Below are positions 51,052-61,225 of a stretch of 64,000 bases of DNA, piece by piece. Each line of letters begins with the position of its first letter. Position 1 is the stretch's first letter. The translations under genes were made by a program, and so were the position numbers. The stretch comes from Ottowia sp. SB7-C50 (GTDB lineage: Bacteria > Pseudomonadota > Gammaproteobacteria > Burkholderiales > Burkholderiaceae_C). The notes beneath the pieces are model-generated. The model was not told the origin of the DNA. It saw only the letters and a list, made by a program, of their open reading frames with translations, and ran no database searches. The DNA is taken from NCBI RefSeq assembly GCF_033110285.1, contig NZ_CP136995.1, positions 2,294,001 to 2,358,000 on the forward strand. Reading direction: 5' to 3'.

Positions 51052-51107
51052 CGCGCCCCCGCCCCGAAAGCCGCGCCGCGCGCGTGCCTGGGCTGATGGC
51101 AAAGCAT
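51048..51107 (-). CDS. possible 19-residue leader peptide
   Basis: ATG 51107 follows a strong AAGGAG site by seven bases and opens a 19-codon frame (MLCHQPRHARGAAFGAGAR) whose TGA overlaps the ATG of the PaaK-like gene. The main gene has only a G-rich site of its own. It may be a coupling leader, or the true N-terminus separated by an indel. No similarity is known. Confidence 0.35.
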   Translation of the reverse strand: MLCHQPRHARGAAFGAGAR

Positions 51108-51393
51108 GCTTGTCTCCTTGATTTTGTTCATTGTCGCGCGCACCCCGCCCCGCTGCTGGCAGAAAAGCGCCCGATGCGGCGTCGTCCGCCAGCCATGGCG
51201 TGCGCACGGCCCTGTTTGGACTGATCTTGCCAGTTGGGAGAAAGTTCGCCTTGACGCGGGTCAATCAACAAGGAAGGGGTGCGAGCCGGTGGTGCGCGGC
51301 GGCCTGCTTTGCCCTGCCCGCAAATCAGGCCCGAATCGGGCCTCAGCGCTCGCCCATGCGGCGGCTTAAGCTATTCAATATATAGCAAACGAT
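51108..51393. other. intergenic region without a supported gene
   Basis: It should hold the promoter of the PaaK-like gene. At 51366-51390 a partial stem-loop repeat (AGCTATTCAATATATAGC) lies just after the RND pump stop codon. No gene or strong terminator is seen. Confidence 0.4.
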
Positions 51394-54300
51394 TCAACCA
51401 CCGTGCGCGGGCTCGACATGCGAGGTGTCCACCAGCGTGGTGCGCGCACCCGGCACGGCCTTGCGGGCCAGCAGCGCGTACATGGTCGGCACGACGAAAA
51501 TCGTGAGCAACGTGCCGATGCTCATGCCGCCCACGATGACCCAGCCGATCTGCTGGCGGCTTTCGGCGCCCGCGCCGGTGCCCAGGGCCAGCGGCACCGC
51601 GCCCAGCACCATGGCGCCGGTGGTCATCAGGATGGGGCGCAGGCGTTGCTGGCTGGCGTGCACCAGCGCAGGCAGCATGGCTTCGCCGCGCTGGCGCAAC
51701 TGGTTCGTGAATTCCACGATCAGGATGCCGTGCTTGGTCACCAGGCCGACCAGCGTGATCAGGCCGATCTGCGAATACACGTTGATCGAGCCGCCCGTGA
51801 ACTGCAGCGCCAGCAGCGCGCCGATCATCGACAGCGGCACCGAGAACATGATGATCAGCGGGTCGACGAAGCTCTCGAACTGCGCCGCCAGCACCAGAAA
51901 GATGAACAGCAGCGCCAGCACGAACACGATGACCAGCGCGCCCTGGCTGGAGCGGAATTCGCGCGAGATGCCGTTCAGGTCGGTGGTGTAGCCGGTCTTG
52001 AGCACCTTGGTGCTGGTCTGGTCCAGGAAGGCCAGCGCCTGGCCCAGCGAATAATCGGGCGCCAGGTTGGCGGTGAGCGTGGCCGAGCGGCGCTGGCCGA
52101 AGTGGTTCAGCTCGCGCGGCGCCACGCTTTCGCGCACCGTGACCAGGCTGGACAGCGGGATCATGGCCTCGCCCCGGCCGCGCACCTGGATGCGGTCGAT
52201 GTCTTCGGGCGTGGCGCGGCCGCTGCCGGCGGTCTGCACGATCACGTCGTACTGCTCGGCGTCGCGCTTGTAGCGTGTGACCACGCGGCCACCCAGCATG
52301 GTCTCGATGGCGCGCGCCACGCTTTCGACCGGCACGCCCAGGTCGGCCGCGCGCTCGCGGTCGACGTCGATGCGCAGCTCCGGTTTGGACAGCCGCAGGT
52401 CCAGATCGGGCGCCACGAAGCCGGGGTTTTTGCTCACTTCGTCCATCAGCTGGCGCATCACGCGGTTCAGGTTGGCGTAGCTGTCCGACGTCTGCACCAC
52501 GAAGTTGATCGGCCGCTCGCGAAAGCCCTGGCCCAGCGACGGTGGCGTGATGGGGAACGCCGTCACGCCCGCCAGCTGGTTGAACTTGGGTTGCAGCTCG
52601 CGCGCGATCTGCAGCGTGCTGCGGTGGCGCTCGTTCCAGTCCACCGCGCGGTACACCACGCTGCCCTGCGACACGGTCGGGTTGCCGATGTTGGCGAAGA
52701 TGCGGTCGAACTCGGGGTATTGCTCGCCCATGCGTTCAAGCTGGCGCGCGTAGCGGTCGGTGAACTGCAGCGTCGCGCCGTCGGGCGCATTGATGTTGGC
52801 CAGCACCACGCCGCGGTCTTCCAGCGGCGACAGCTCCTGCCGCATCTGCGGGTAGATCCACGCAATCGCCACCGCGCAGGCCACCATCACGCACACGACC
52901 AGCCAGCGCCAGCCATGCAGCACGCGGCTGAGCAGACGGCCGTAGGCGTTTTCGAGCGCGGTGAGCGCGCGTTCCATGAAGCGGTCGAACCGGCCCGGCT
53001 TGGGGTTGTGCTTGAGCAGCAGCGAACACATCATGGGCGACAGCGTGAGCGCCACGAAGCCCGACACCAGCACGGCACCGGCCAGCGCCAGTGCAAATTC
53101 GATGAACAGCCGCCCGGTGCGCCCCGGCGTGAAGGCCAGCGGCGCGTACACCGCCACCAGCGTCAGCGTCATGGCAACGATCGCGAAGCCGATTTCCTTG
53201 GCGCCGACGATGGCGGCCGCGAAAGGCTCCATGCCGTCTTCGATGTGGCGGTAGATGTTTTCCAGCATCACGATGGCGTCGTCCACCACCAGGCCGATGG
53301 CCAGCACCAGCGCCAGCAGCGTGAGCGTGTTGATCGAAAAGCCCGCCAGCGACATCAGCGCAAAGGCGCCGATCAGGCTGACCGGAATGGTAACGATGGG
53401 AATGATCGACGCGCGCACCGTGCGCAGAAAGACGAACACCACCAGCGCCACCAGCACGATGGCCTCGACGATGGTGTGATACACCGCGTTGACCGAGTGC
53501 TGGATGAACACCGAGTTGTCGTTGGCGATGTCGATCTTGACGTCGCTGGGCAGGTCTTCCTGCAGGCGCGGCAGCATGGCGCGCACGCCCTTCGACAGTT
53601 CCAGCGGGTTGGCGGTGGCCTGGCGGATGATGCCGGTCGAAATCGCCGGGCTGCCGTTCAGGCGCACCGCGCTGCGCTCCTCGGCCGGCCCCTCCTCCAC
53701 GCGCGCCACGTCGCGCATCCGCACGGCAAAGCCGTTCACGCTCTTGATGACGACCTGCTCGAACTGCGCCGGCTTGACCAGATCGGTCTGCGAGGTGACG
53801 GAAAACTCGCGCTGGCGCGATTCGATGCGGCCGGCCGGCACTTCCAGGTTGCTGCGGCGGATGGCGTCTTCGACGTCCTGCGTGGTCAGCTTGTAGGCGG
53901 CCAGCCGGTCGGGGTCGAGCCACACGCGCATGGCGTACTTGCGCTCGCCGAAGATGCGCACGTCGGCCACCCCGGTCACGGTCTGCAGGCGCGCCTTGAC
54001 GACGCGGTTGATCAGGTCGTTGATTTCCAGCGGCGAGCGCTTGTCGCTGGAAAACGCCAGCCAGATGACCGGGAACGCATCGGCCTCGACCTTGGCGATG
54101 ACCGGCTCGTCGATGGCCTGCGGCAGCTTGTTGCGCACGCGCGAGACGCGGTCGCGCACCTCGGCGGCGGCGGTGTCGGCGTCTTTTTCGAGCCGGAAGC
54201 GCACGCTGATCTGCGCCTGCTCGGGCCGGCTGATGGACGTGATCACATCCACCGCGTCGATGCCGGCAATGGAGTCTTCGAGCGGCTTGGTGACCTGCGA

Positions 54301-54480
54301 CTCGATCACCTCGGCCGAAGCGCCGGCGTAGCGCACGCTCACCGTGACCACCGGCTCGTCGATCTTGGGGTATTCGCGCACCGCCAGGCGCTGAAAGCTG
54401 ACCAGCCCGACCAGCAGGATCAGCAGCGACAGCACGGTGGCGAACACCGGGCGGCGAATGGAGACTTCGGCGAGCTGCAC
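51394..54480 (-). CDS. RND multidrug efflux pump permease (AcrB/MexB-like)
   Basis: A complete 1028-residue HAE1-type proton antiporter: N-terminal helix (RRPVFATVLSLLILLVGLVSF), two porter and docking halves, TM4 with LVLAIGLVVDDAIVMLENIYRHIE (the two essential Asp) and the paired helix bundle with GLVTKHGILIVEFTNQLRQ. It exports hydrophobic drugs or solvents. It follows the adaptor gene by 73 bases on the same strand, but has no outer-membrane channel gene next to it and so must borrow one. A partial stem-loop repeat lies in the spacer at 54497-54525. Unlike the pump at 6360 it is intact. Confidence 0.94.
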   Translation of the reverse strand: MQLAEVSIRRPVFATVLSLLILLVGLVSFQRLAVREYPKIDEPVVTVSVRYAGASAEVIESQVTKPLEDSIAGIDAVDVITSISRPEQAQISVRFRLEKDADTAAAEVRDRVSRVRNKLPQAIDEPVIAKVEADAFPVIWLAFSSDKRSPLEINDLINRVVKARLQTVTGVADVRIFGERKYAMRVWLDPDRLAAYKLTTQDVEDAIRRSNLEVPAGRIESRQREFSVTSQTDLVKPAQFEQVVIKSVNGFAVRMRDVARVEEGPAEERSAVRLNGSPAISTGIIRQATANPLELSKGVRAMLPRLQEDLPSDVKIDIANDNSVFIQHSVNAVYHTIVEAIVLVALVVFVFLRTVRASIIPIVTIPVSLIGAFALMSLAGFSINTLTLLALVLAIGLVVDDAIVMLENIYRHIEDGMEPFAAAIVGAKEIGFAIVAMTLTLVAVYAPLAFTPGRTGRLFIEFALALAGAVLVSGFVALTLSPMMCSLLLKHNPKPGRFDRFMERALTALENAYGRLLSRVLHGWRWLVVCVMVACAVAIAWIYPQMRQELSPLEDRGVVLANINAPDGATLQFTDRYARQLERMGEQYPEFDRIFANIGNPTVSQGSVVYRAVDWNERHRSTLQIARELQPKFNQLAGVTAFPITPPSLGQGFRERPINFVVQTSDSYANLNRVMRQLMDEVSKNPGFVAPDLDLRLSKPELRIDVDRERAADLGVPVESVARAIETMLGGRVVTRYKRDAEQYDVIVQTAGSGRATPEDIDRIQVRGRGEAMIPLSSLVTVRESVAPRELNHFGQRRSATLTANLAPDYSLGQALAFLDQTSTKVLKTGYTTDLNGISREFRSSQGALVIVFVLALLFIFLVLAAQFESFVDPLIIMFSVPLSMIGALLALQFTGGSINVYSQIGLITLVGLVTKHGILIVEFTNQLRQRGEAMLPALVHASQQRLRPILMTTGAMVLGAVPLALGTGAGAESRQQIGWVIVGGMSIGTLLTIFVVPTMYALLARKAVPGARTTLVDTSHVEPAHGG

Positions 54481-54496
54481 GGCGCGGGCTCTCTTC

Positions 54497-54525
54497 AGCT
54501 ATTCAATGTATAGCGCCCGGCGAGC
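54497..54525. repeat. partial stem-loop repeat between adaptor and pump genes
   Basis: CAGCTATTCAATGTATAGCG matches the copy at 51366-51390, so the pump gene is flanked on both sides by the same partial element. Confidence 0.45.
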
Positions 54526-54553
54526 GCAGGCAGGCACGGGGCGGCAGAAAGCA

Positions 54554-55918
54554 TCATGAACGGCGCTGCGGCGCGCCGCCCGGCAGCCCGCACGGGCTGG
54601 GGCCGGCCGGCGGTTTGACCAGCGGCAACGCGGCCATCGGCCGGGCGCCTGCGCCGCCCTGGGCCTGGGGCGCCGCAGGTGCGCTCGGCGCCGCGCTGGC
54701 GGCGGCCGCGCTGGCGGCACTGGCGCCGCTGGCCGGGGCGCGCGCGCCACCGTCCGGCACGCCGGCGCCCGCCAGCCGCACGGTCTGCCCGTCGCGCTGC
54801 ACGCGCTGGTGCCCGGCGGTGATCACGCGGTCGCCCACGGCCAGGCCGGTGACGATTTCCACCTGGCCGGGCAGGCGGTGGCCGGTCGTCACCGCCACGC
54901 GCTGGGTGGTGAAGACCGGCTTGTCGCCCGCGTCGGCACGCGTCAGCCGCAGCACGCTGAGCGAGCCGCCCTGGCTGACGATGGCTTCTTCCGGCACCAT
55001 CAGCGCCTCGCGCGGGGCGCCCAGTTCGGTTTCGACGCGCGCGAACATGCCGGGGCGCAGCTGCAGCGCGCGGTTGTCGATGCAGCCGCGCACGTTGAGC
55101 GCGCGGCCGTTGGCGTCGATCTGCGGGTCGACCGCCTGCACCTGCGCGGCGAAGGCGCGGTCGGGCAGCGCATCGACCTGCACACGGGCGGTCTGCCCCG
55201 GGCGCACGCGCGACTGCAGGCGCTCGGGCAGACGGAAGTCGACGAACATGGCCGACATGTCTTCCAGGTTGACGATGTTGTCGCCTTCCTTCAGGTAGTC
55301 GCCCACGCTGATGTTGCGCAGGCCCGCCACGCCGTCGAACGGCGCCAGCACGCGCATGCGCGCGGCGGTGGCGCGGGCCAGGTCGAGCTTGGCGCGCGCC
55401 ACTTTCTCGGCGGCGGCGCTTTCGTCCACCCCGCGCGGGCTGATGAAGCCGCGGCCGGACAGGTCGACGTTGCGCCGATGGTTGGTCTGCGCAATGCCCA
55501 GTTCGGCCTGCGCCTGCTGCACCTGGGCCTGCTGCAGCTTGTCGTCCAACTGCACCAGCAACTGGCCGCGCCGCACGCGCTGGCCGTCGCGGAAATTGAT
55601 CTGCACCACGCGCCCGCCCACTTCAGAGCGCACCAGCGTGCCCTGCCGCGAGCGCAGCGAACCGACAGCATTGACGTCTTCGGCCACCGGCTGCGCGCGC
55701 ACCAGCGTGGACTCGACCACCACCGGGCCGCCGCCAGCGCCCGCGCCGCCCCCGCCAGCACCGCCGCCACCGCCCTGCCCCGCCGGCCGCGCCGCAGAGG
55801 CCGCGGCCACGGGACGCGCTTCACCGCTCGGCCCGCCGCGCTGGAACCACCACGCGCCCGTGCCCAGCGCCACGAGCGCGCCGATGGCAACCAAGGGCAC
55901 CCACTTAGACCGGGTCAT
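54554..55918 (-). CDS. RND efflux periplasmic adaptor (membrane fusion protein)
   Basis: A 454-residue HlyD/AcrA-type adaptor anchored by an N-terminal helix (WVPLVAIGALVALGTGAWWF) instead of a lipid. A Gly-rich spacer (residues about 48-70) precedes the lipoyl halves (GGRVVQINFRDGQRVRRGQ and VLAPFDGVAGLRNISVGDYLKEG), the hairpin coiled coil, the beta barrel, and an Ala/Ser/Pro-rich disordered tail of about 70 residues. It pairs with the pump at 51394. The start at 55918 begins the anchor; the frame is open to 56020. Confidence 0.9.
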   Translation of the reverse strand: MTRSKWVPLVAIGALVALGTGAWWFQRGGPSGEARPVAAASAARPAGQGGGGGAGGGGAGAGGGPVVVESTLVRAQPVAEDVNAVGSLRSRQGTLVRSEVGGRVVQINFRDGQRVRRGQLLVQLDDKLQQAQVQQAQAELGIAQTNHRRNVDLSGRGFISPRGVDESAAAEKVARAKLDLARATAARMRVLAPFDGVAGLRNISVGDYLKEGDNIVNLEDMSAMFVDFRLPERLQSRVRPGQTARVQVDALPDRAFAAQVQAVDPQIDANGRALNVRGCIDNRALQLRPGMFARVETELGAPREALMVPEEAIVSQGGSLSVLRLTRADAGDKPVFTTQRVAVTTGHRLPGQVEIVTGLAVGDRVITAGHQRVQRDGQTVRLAGAGVPDGGARAPASGASAASAAAASAAPSAPAAPQAQGGAGARPMAALPLVKPPAGPSPCGLPGGAPQRRS

Positions 55919-56134
55919 GACCAGCGGCCCCGCGCAGGGACGAAGAACGGCGACGATGCGACAGCATGGGGTGTCAGTGTGTATGCAAAACCGTGATTTA
56001 GCCACATCGCCATGCGCCAAGCTGACTGGCAGCCGACCACGGGGGCAACTTCACCTGCGATTTACAAAAAAAAAGTCGGCCACCGGCAGAAGGTGGCAGC
56101 GCCCCGGGCCACCCCAGCGCGATCAGCGCCCCTT

Positions 56135-56578
56135 TCAGCCGCCGGCGCGCGGCACGCCCCGGTTGGCCAGCTGGTCGGCGCGTTCGTTTTCGGGGTGGCC
56201 CGCGTGGCCGCGCACCCAATGCCAGTGGATGCGGTGGCCCGCCCCGGACACCAGGGCGTCGAGCTTCTGCCACAGGTCGACGTTCTTCACCGGCTGCCGG
56301 GTGGACGTGAGCCAGCCCCTGGCCTTCCAGCCCGCAATCCATTCGGTGATGCCCTGGCGCACGTACTGGCTGTCCAGGTAAAGGTCGATCTCGCACGGCC
56401 GCTTGAGCGCGCTCAGGCCTTCGATGACGGCGGTCAACTCCATGCGGTTGTTGGTGGTCATGGTTTCGCCGCCGAACAATTCCTTTTCGTGGCCAGGCGC
56501 GCGCAGCAGCACGCCCCAGCCGCCCGGTCCGGGGTTGCCCTTGCAGGCGCCGTCGGTGTAGATCTCGATGCGATTCAC
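56135..56578 (-). CDS. rnhA: ribonuclease HI
   Basis: A 147-residue enzyme that cuts RNA in RNA-DNA hybrids. The four catalytic acids are visible: Asp in [12 protein letters not shown], Glu in NRMELTAV, Asp in LYLDSQYV and Asp in NERADQLA. It starts with GTG at 56578, which overlaps the stop of the upstream methyltransferase by four bases (GTGA), so the two are translationally coupled. The methyltransferase-rnhA order is common in betaproteobacteria. Confidence 0.96.
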   Translation of the reverse strand: MNRIEIYTDGACKGNPGPGGWGVLLRAPGHEKELFGGETMTTNNRMELTAVIEGLSALKRPCEIDLYLDSQYVRQGITEWIAGWKARGWLTSTRQPVKNVDLWQKLDALVSGAGHRIHWHWVRGHAGHPENERADQLANRGVPRAGG

Positions 56579-57360
56579 GGTGATGATTCAGTATGCGTTG
56601 TCGGGGCGGCGCGGTTAGCTACAGAAGCAGGAGCACCCACGGGCACGGGCGCCGTCTTCCAGGCAGCGCCCACCAGCTTGGCGCCGTGCGTGCGCTTGAC
56701 GGCCACCAGGCAGTAGGCGGCGCCGAACACCGGCCACCAGCGCGCACCGGCGCGGTCCATCCATTCGAAGCGCGCCAGGCCGCGTTCGCTGCGCGCAGCG
56801 GGGCGCCAGCAGCCGAAGCTCAGCGACTCCAGTTCAAACTGCAGCAGCCGCAGCCAGTCGCGCAGCCGCCAATGGCTGATGAATTCGTTGGCCTGCGGCA
56901 GAAACGGCTGCGCGCTGCCGACCGGCAGCTTGAGTTGCGCGCGCCATTGCCGCAAGCCCCACAGGCTGGCCGGATTGAGCCCCGCAATCGCCACCCGCCC
57001 CTCGTGCACCAGCACGCGGTGCACTTCGCGCAAGGTGGCGTGCGGATCGGGGCTGAATTCGAGCGTGTGCGGCAGCACCACCAGGTCGATGCTGGCTTCG
57101 GCAAACGGCAGCGCCGTCGGGTCCATGACCAGCGAGGGGCCGACCACGGCCCCATTCAAGCCGTGCTCATCGCCCGCCGGACGCGGCGACGTCGCGGCCA
57201 GCCAGCGGTGCGGCATGCGGTTGGCGGCCAGCGCGTCGATGTCGCCCAATCCGACCTGCAGCGCGTGGTAGCCGAACACGTCGGCCAGCGCAGCCTCGAA
57301 CTGTGCGCGCTCCCAGTCCAGCAGGTACTGGCCGGGCGGCGACTGGAACCAATCGGTCAT
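56575..57360 (-). CDS. SAM-dependent class I methyltransferase
   Basis: A 261-residue protein with a methyltransferase core of the Methyltransf_11 type, though the N-terminal glycine motif is worn ([16 protein letters not shown]). [46 protein letters not shown] is the clearest part, where UbiE-like enzymes have ...LVLPGGRL. It lies between gloB (divergent) and rnhA (coupled by overlap), a conserved order in Burkholderiales. The substrate is unknown. Confidence 0.85.
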   Translation of the reverse strand: MTDWFQSPPGQYLLDWERAQFEAALADVFGYHALQVGLGDIDALAANRMPHRWLAATSPRPAGDEHGLNGAVVGPSLVMDPTALPFAEASIDLVVLPHTLEFSPDPHATLREVHRVLVHEGRVAIAGLNPASLWGLRQWRAQLKLPVGSAQPFLPQANEFISHWRLRDWLRLLQFELESLSFGCWRPAARSERGLARFEWMDRAGARWWPVFGAAYCLVAVKRTHGAKLVGAAWKTAPVPVGAPASVANRAAPTTHTESSP

Positions 57361-57553
57361 GCGCCCCCCCTGTGGGGCTGTGCGCCTTGCCCTGGGAGTC
57401 GCGACAACGCGGGCGTCCGTTGCAGGTCCGGCCGCGGCCGCGCACCTGCCCTGCAGGCCTTTTGTGGCGGCGCGCTGGGCTTGGGGCCCTGGGGATGTAA
57501 AGATGGGTTGCAAGGCTCGGGATGGTGGCAGCGGTTTTTATAATTCGCCGCTC

Positions 57554-58321
57554 ATGGATTTGATTGCGCTTCCCGCTTTTTCCGACAACTACTTCTGGCT
57601 GCTGCACAACGGCGCCGATGCGCTGGTGGTGGACCCGGGCGACGCAGCGCCCGTGCAGGCCGCGCTGGCAACGCACGGTTTGCGGCTGTCGGACATTCTA
57701 GTCACGCACCACCACGCCGATCACACGGGCGGCGTAGCCGCCTTGCGCGCGGCCACCGGCGCCCGCGTGTTCGGCCCGGCGCGTGAACGTATTCCCGAGC
57801 CGTTCACGCCGCTGGCCGGCGGCGACGTGGTGCAGGCCCTGGGCGTGGGCTGGCGCGTGATCGACGTGCCGGGGCACACGGCGGGGCATATTGCCTACTT
57901 CGCGCCGGATGTCGACGGCGCGCCGCTGCTGTTCTGCGGTGACACGCTGTTTTCAGGCGGTTGCGGGCGCCTGTTCGAAGGCACGCCCGCGCAGATGCTG
58001 GCCTCGCTCGACGCGCTGGCTGCCTTGCCTGCCGACACGCGGGTGTGCTGCGCGCACGAATACACGCTGTCCAACCTGCGCTTTGCGCGCACGGTCGAAC
58101 CGGGCAACGCGGCGCTGGCGGACTACGAGCGGCACTGCCAGCAACTGCGTGCCGAAGGCCAGCCGACGCTGCCCTCCACCATCGGCACCGAGCGGGCCAT
58201 CAATCCCTTCCTGCGCAGCCGCGAACCCGCGGTGACCCGGTCGGTGCGCGAGCGCGCGCCCACCGCAACCGACGAAGTGGCGGTGTTCGCCGCGCTTCGC
58301 CAATGGAAAAACGAGTTTTGA
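57554..58321 (+). CDS. gloB: hydroxyacylglutathione hydrolase (glyoxalase II)
   Basis: A 255-residue metallo-beta-lactamase-fold enzyme that hydrolyses S-lactoylglutathione, the last step of methylglyoxal removal. The binuclear metal site is visible: [26 protein letters not shown] and [10 protein letters not shown]. The C-terminal helical part has the INPFLR segment that contacts glutathione. ATG 57554 begins [15 protein letters not shown], the family start. Its stop overlaps the mltD start by one base (TGATG), so the two should be co-translated. Confidence 0.95.
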   Translation: MDLIALPAFSDNYFWLLHNGADALVVDPGDAAPVQAALATHGLRLSDILVTHHHADHTGGVAALRAATGARVFGPARERIPEPFTPLAGGDVVQALGVGWRVIDVPGHTAGHIAYFAPDVDGAPLLFCGDTLFSGGCGRLFEGTPAQMLASLDALAALPADTRVCCAHEYTLSNLRFARTVEPGNAALADYERHCQQLRAEGQPTLPSTIGTERAINPFLRSREPAVTRSVRERAPTATDEVAVFAALRQWKNEF

Positions 58322-60018
58322 TGAACAGATTCCTAGGCTTGGCGCTGGCCGTCAGCATCGCCCTGGCCGGCTGCGCCGCGCCGGGCACGTCTTCGCCCGG
58401 CGCCGATGGCGCGCCCACCCCGGCCGGCAGCCGCACCACGGCCCGCTCGGGCGAGATGCCCGACGTGGCGGTGTCCGAACTGCGCGGCGCCACCGTAGCC
58501 CAGCTGGAAGCGCCGGCCGACCTGTGGGACCGCATCCGCCGCGGCTACGCCATGCCCGAGCTGGAAGGCGATCTGGTGGCGCGGCACGAGCAGTGGTACA
58601 GCACGCGGCCGGACTACATCGAGCGCATGGTGAGCCGCTCGCGCCTGTACATCTTCCATATCGTTGAGGAGCTGGAGCTGCGCGGCATGCCGACCGAGCT
58701 GGCGCTGCTGCCCTACATCGAATCGGCCTTCAACCCGCAGGCGGTGAGCAGCGCCAAGGCGGCAGGCATGTGGCAGTTCATGCCGGCCACGGGGCGCGAC
58801 TTCCAGCTGCAGCAGAACATGTTCCGCGACGACCGTCGCAACGTGCTGGATTCGACCCGCGCCGCGCTCGACTACCTGCAGAAGCTGCACGACATGTTCG
58901 GCGACTGGCATCTGGCGCTGGCGGCCTACAACTGGGGCCAGGGCAACGTCAAGCGCGCCGTCGAACGCAACCGCGCCGCGGGCCTGCCGGTCGGCTACAT
59001 GGACCTTAACATGCCGGCCGAGACGCGCAACTACGTGCCCAAGCTGCAGGCGGTCAAGAACATCATCGCCAACCCGCAGCGCCACGGCACCGTGCTGCCG
59101 CTGATCGAGAATCACCCGTTCTTCGACACCGTCGACATCAAGCACGACATCGACGTGGAAACCGCGGCGCGCATGGCCGAGGTGCGGGTGGAGGACTTCA
59201 AGGCGCTCAACCCGTCGCAGCGCAAGCCGGTGATCTTTGCCGCCGGCACGCCGCAGATCCTGCTGCCGTGGAACAACGCTGCCGTCTTCCAGCAGAAGCT
59301 GGCCAAGGCCGACCCCGCATCGCTGGCCTCATGGACGGCCTGGGTGGCGCCGTCCACCCTGCCCTCGCGTGAAGTCGCCAGCCGCTTCGGCATGGACGAG
59401 GAAGACTTCCGCGAGATGAACAACATCCCGCGCGGCATGGTGATCAAGGCCGGCTCCACGCTGCTGGTGCGCCGCGCGGGCCAGGCCAGCGCCGTGTCGG
59501 AGAGCGTGGTCAACAACGCCCATCTGGCCTACACGCCCGAAATCGTGCTCAAGCGCACCAGCGTGCGCGCCCGCAAGGGCGACTCCATCGCGACGGTGGC
59601 CGCGCGCTACGACCTGCCGGCGGCCACGGTGGCGGGCTGGAACCACACCAGCGCCCGCGCCGGCCTCAAGCGCGGCCAGGCGGTGGTGCTGTACCTGCCG
59701 GTGCGGGCCGCCGCCGCGGCCGCGCGCGAGGGCGTCGAAGCCGCGCGACGCCAGCAGGCCGAAGACCGCCGCGCCCGCAGCAGCGCCACATCCGACCGGC
59801 AGCGCGACGCGCGCGAATCGCGGGCCGCCGGCAAGGGCCGGCACGCCAGCGCCAAGGCCGAACCCGCCAAGGCGAGGTCCGCCAAGGCCGCGCCGGGCAA
59901 GGGCGAAGCCAAGGCCAGCCGCGCCAAGCCGGAGCCGAGCGCCAAACCAGCGTCCAAGCAAGCGGACAAGCCCGCTGCCAAGGCGGGGTCGAAGGCTGCC
60001 GCCAAGTCCAAGCGCTGA
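58321..60018 (+). CDS. mltD: membrane-bound lytic murein transglycosylase D
   Basis: A 565-residue lipoprotein that cleaves peptidoglycan glycan strands. Lipobox LAGC near residue 18; the SLT domain has the catalytic Glu in ALLPYIESAFNPQAVSSAKAAGMWQFMPATGRDF and AAYNWGQGNVKRAV; then DUF3393/LysM-like parts (VRVEDFKALNPSQRKPV and SVRARKGDSIATVAARYDLPAATVAGWN). The last 95 residues are Lys/Ala/Glu-rich and low-complexity, a tail that could bind the acidic wall. It overlaps the gloB stop by one base. Confidence 0.93.
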   Translation: MNRFLGLALAVSIALAGCAAPGTSSPGADGAPTPAGSRTTARSGEMPDVAVSELRGATVAQLEAPADLWDRIRRGYAMPELEGDLVARHEQWYSTRPDYIERMVSRSRLYIFHIVEELELRGMPTELALLPYIESAFNPQAVSSAKAAGMWQFMPATGRDFQLQQNMFRDDRRNVLDSTRAALDYLQKLHDMFGDWHLALAAYNWGQGNVKRAVERNRAAGLPVGYMDLNMPAETRNYVPKLQAVKNIIANPQRHGTVLPLIENHPFFDTVDIKHDIDVETAARMAEVRVEDFKALNPSQRKPVIFAAGTPQILLPWNNAAVFQQKLAKADPASLASWTAWVAPSTLPSREVASRFGMDEEDFREMNNIPRGMVIKAGSTLLVRRAGQASAVSESVVNNAHLAYTPEIVLKRTSVRARKGDSIATVAARYDLPAATVAGWNHTSARAGLKRGQAVVLYLPVRAAAAAAREGVEAARRQQAEDRRARSSATSDRQRDARESRAAGKGRHASAKAEPAKARSAKAAPGKGEAKASRAKPEPSAKPASKQADKPAAKAGSKAAAKSKR

Positions 60019-60043
60019 ACCCGCGCGGGACGGCGCCGATGGA

Positions 60044-61144
60044 TCAGCCGGGCGGCACCCCGGCGCCGATGCCCGACACCTGGAAGCGCTGCTTGGCGCG
60101 GCGCACGAAATCGTTGGTGTAGGTGGCACCCGGCGACTGCGGCCGCACGGTGACGCCGGTCGGCGGGTACAGCGCGACGATGCGGTGCGCCACCGCTACG
60201 GCCTCCTCGGACACCATGCCGTCGGGCGACATGGCTTCGCGCGCTTTTTCCAGCGCCGCCAGGTAGATGGCGCGGTCGCCGTACATGTAGGCTTCGGGCA
60301 CGGCGCGCACGATATCGCTCGGCCCGGCGGTCTGCAGCCATTTCAGTGCCCGCAGGATGGCGTTGGCCAGCGCCTGCACGGTTTGCGAATAGCGCACCAC
60401 AAAGGCCTGCGGCGCATACAGGCAGGCGCCCGGCATGGGGCCACCGTACACGTCGTGCGTGCCGCGCAGCGAGCGCGTGTCGGCCACCACACGAATGTCG
60501 CCCCGGAATTCCAGCATGCTGATGACCGGGTCGATGCTGCAGATGGCGTCGACGCGCCCCTCGCGCACCGCCGTCGCGGCCGCCGTGGAGGTGCCCACGC
60601 CCACGTATTCGACATCGTTGGGCGACAGCCCGTGCCGCGCCACCACCATCTGCGCGAACCAGTGCGTGAGCGAATCGGGCGCCGACACACCCACGCGGTG
60701 CCCCTTCAACTGGGCCAGCGCCTTGACGTCGGGCTGCACGCGCGGGCTGACACCGAACACCACCTGTGGTGCCCGCCCCAGAAAGGCGAACGCGCGGCAG
60801 CTGTAGCCACGCTGGCGCAGAAGAATCGGGTGTTCGAGCCCGCCCACCGCCACGTCGGCCCGTCCCTGCAGCATCGATTGCTGCGCCAGACTGCCGCCAG
60901 CATGGTCGAGCAGCTCGACATCCAGGCCTTCGTCGCTGAAGTATTTCAACTGCTCGGCAATGGTCAGCGGCAGACAGAACAGCGCCGTCTTGCCGCCGAC
61001 GGCGATGGTCACCTTGCGCTTGTCCTGCGGTGCCTGCGCGCGTGACGCGCCTGCCGCCGCCGCCGTGGCGGCCGCCACCGTGCGCAGCCAGTGACGGCGC
61101 GTCAGCGAGGGGAACAGCGGGTGATGGAATGCAGGATCGAACAT
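60044..61144 (-). CDS. NMT1/SsuA-type ABC transporter substrate-binding protein
   Basis: A 366-residue periplasmic binding protein: twin-Arg-like signal (LTRRHWLRTVAAATAAAAGASRAQA), then VTIAVGGKTALFCLPLTIAEQLKYFSDEGLDVELLDHAGGSLAQQSMLQGRADVAVGG, the NMT1/THI5-like pattern of sulfonate, nitrate and pyrimidine binders. Transporter membrane and ATPase genes are not nearby. The ligand is unknown. It converges on mltD with a 25-base gap. A perfect 18-base dyad lies about 80 bases upstream. Confidence 0.88.
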   Translation of the reverse strand: MFDPAFHHPLFPSLTRRHWLRTVAAATAAAAGASRAQAPQDKRKVTIAVGGKTALFCLPLTIAEQLKYFSDEGLDVELLDHAGGSLAQQSMLQGRADVAVGGLEHPILLRQRGYSCRAFAFLGRAPQVVFGVSPRVQPDVKALAQLKGHRVGVSAPDSLTHWFAQMVVARHGLSPNDVEYVGVGTSTAAATAVREGRVDAICSIDPVISMLEFRGDIRVVADTRSLRGTHDVYGGPMPGACLYAPQAFVVRYSQTVQALANAILRALKWLQTAGPSDIVRAVPEAYMYGDRAIYLAALEKAREAMSPDGMVSEEAVAVAHRIVALYPPTGVTVRPQSPGATYTNDFVRRAKQRFQVSGIGAGVPPG

Positions 61145-61225
61145 GGCCCAAAGCGAACGTCCGACGGTATCCCAAGCCTAGTCTTCAGGGCATCGGCAGC
61201 TACCCGCATGGGGTTTCTGTGTAGG

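Noticed and set aside
51366..54525. RND pump as a mobile unit bounded by matching AGCTATTCAAT elements
   Set aside because: Both flanking elements are partial copies of the dispersed stem-loop repeat found throughout the window; no transposase or target duplication is seen.
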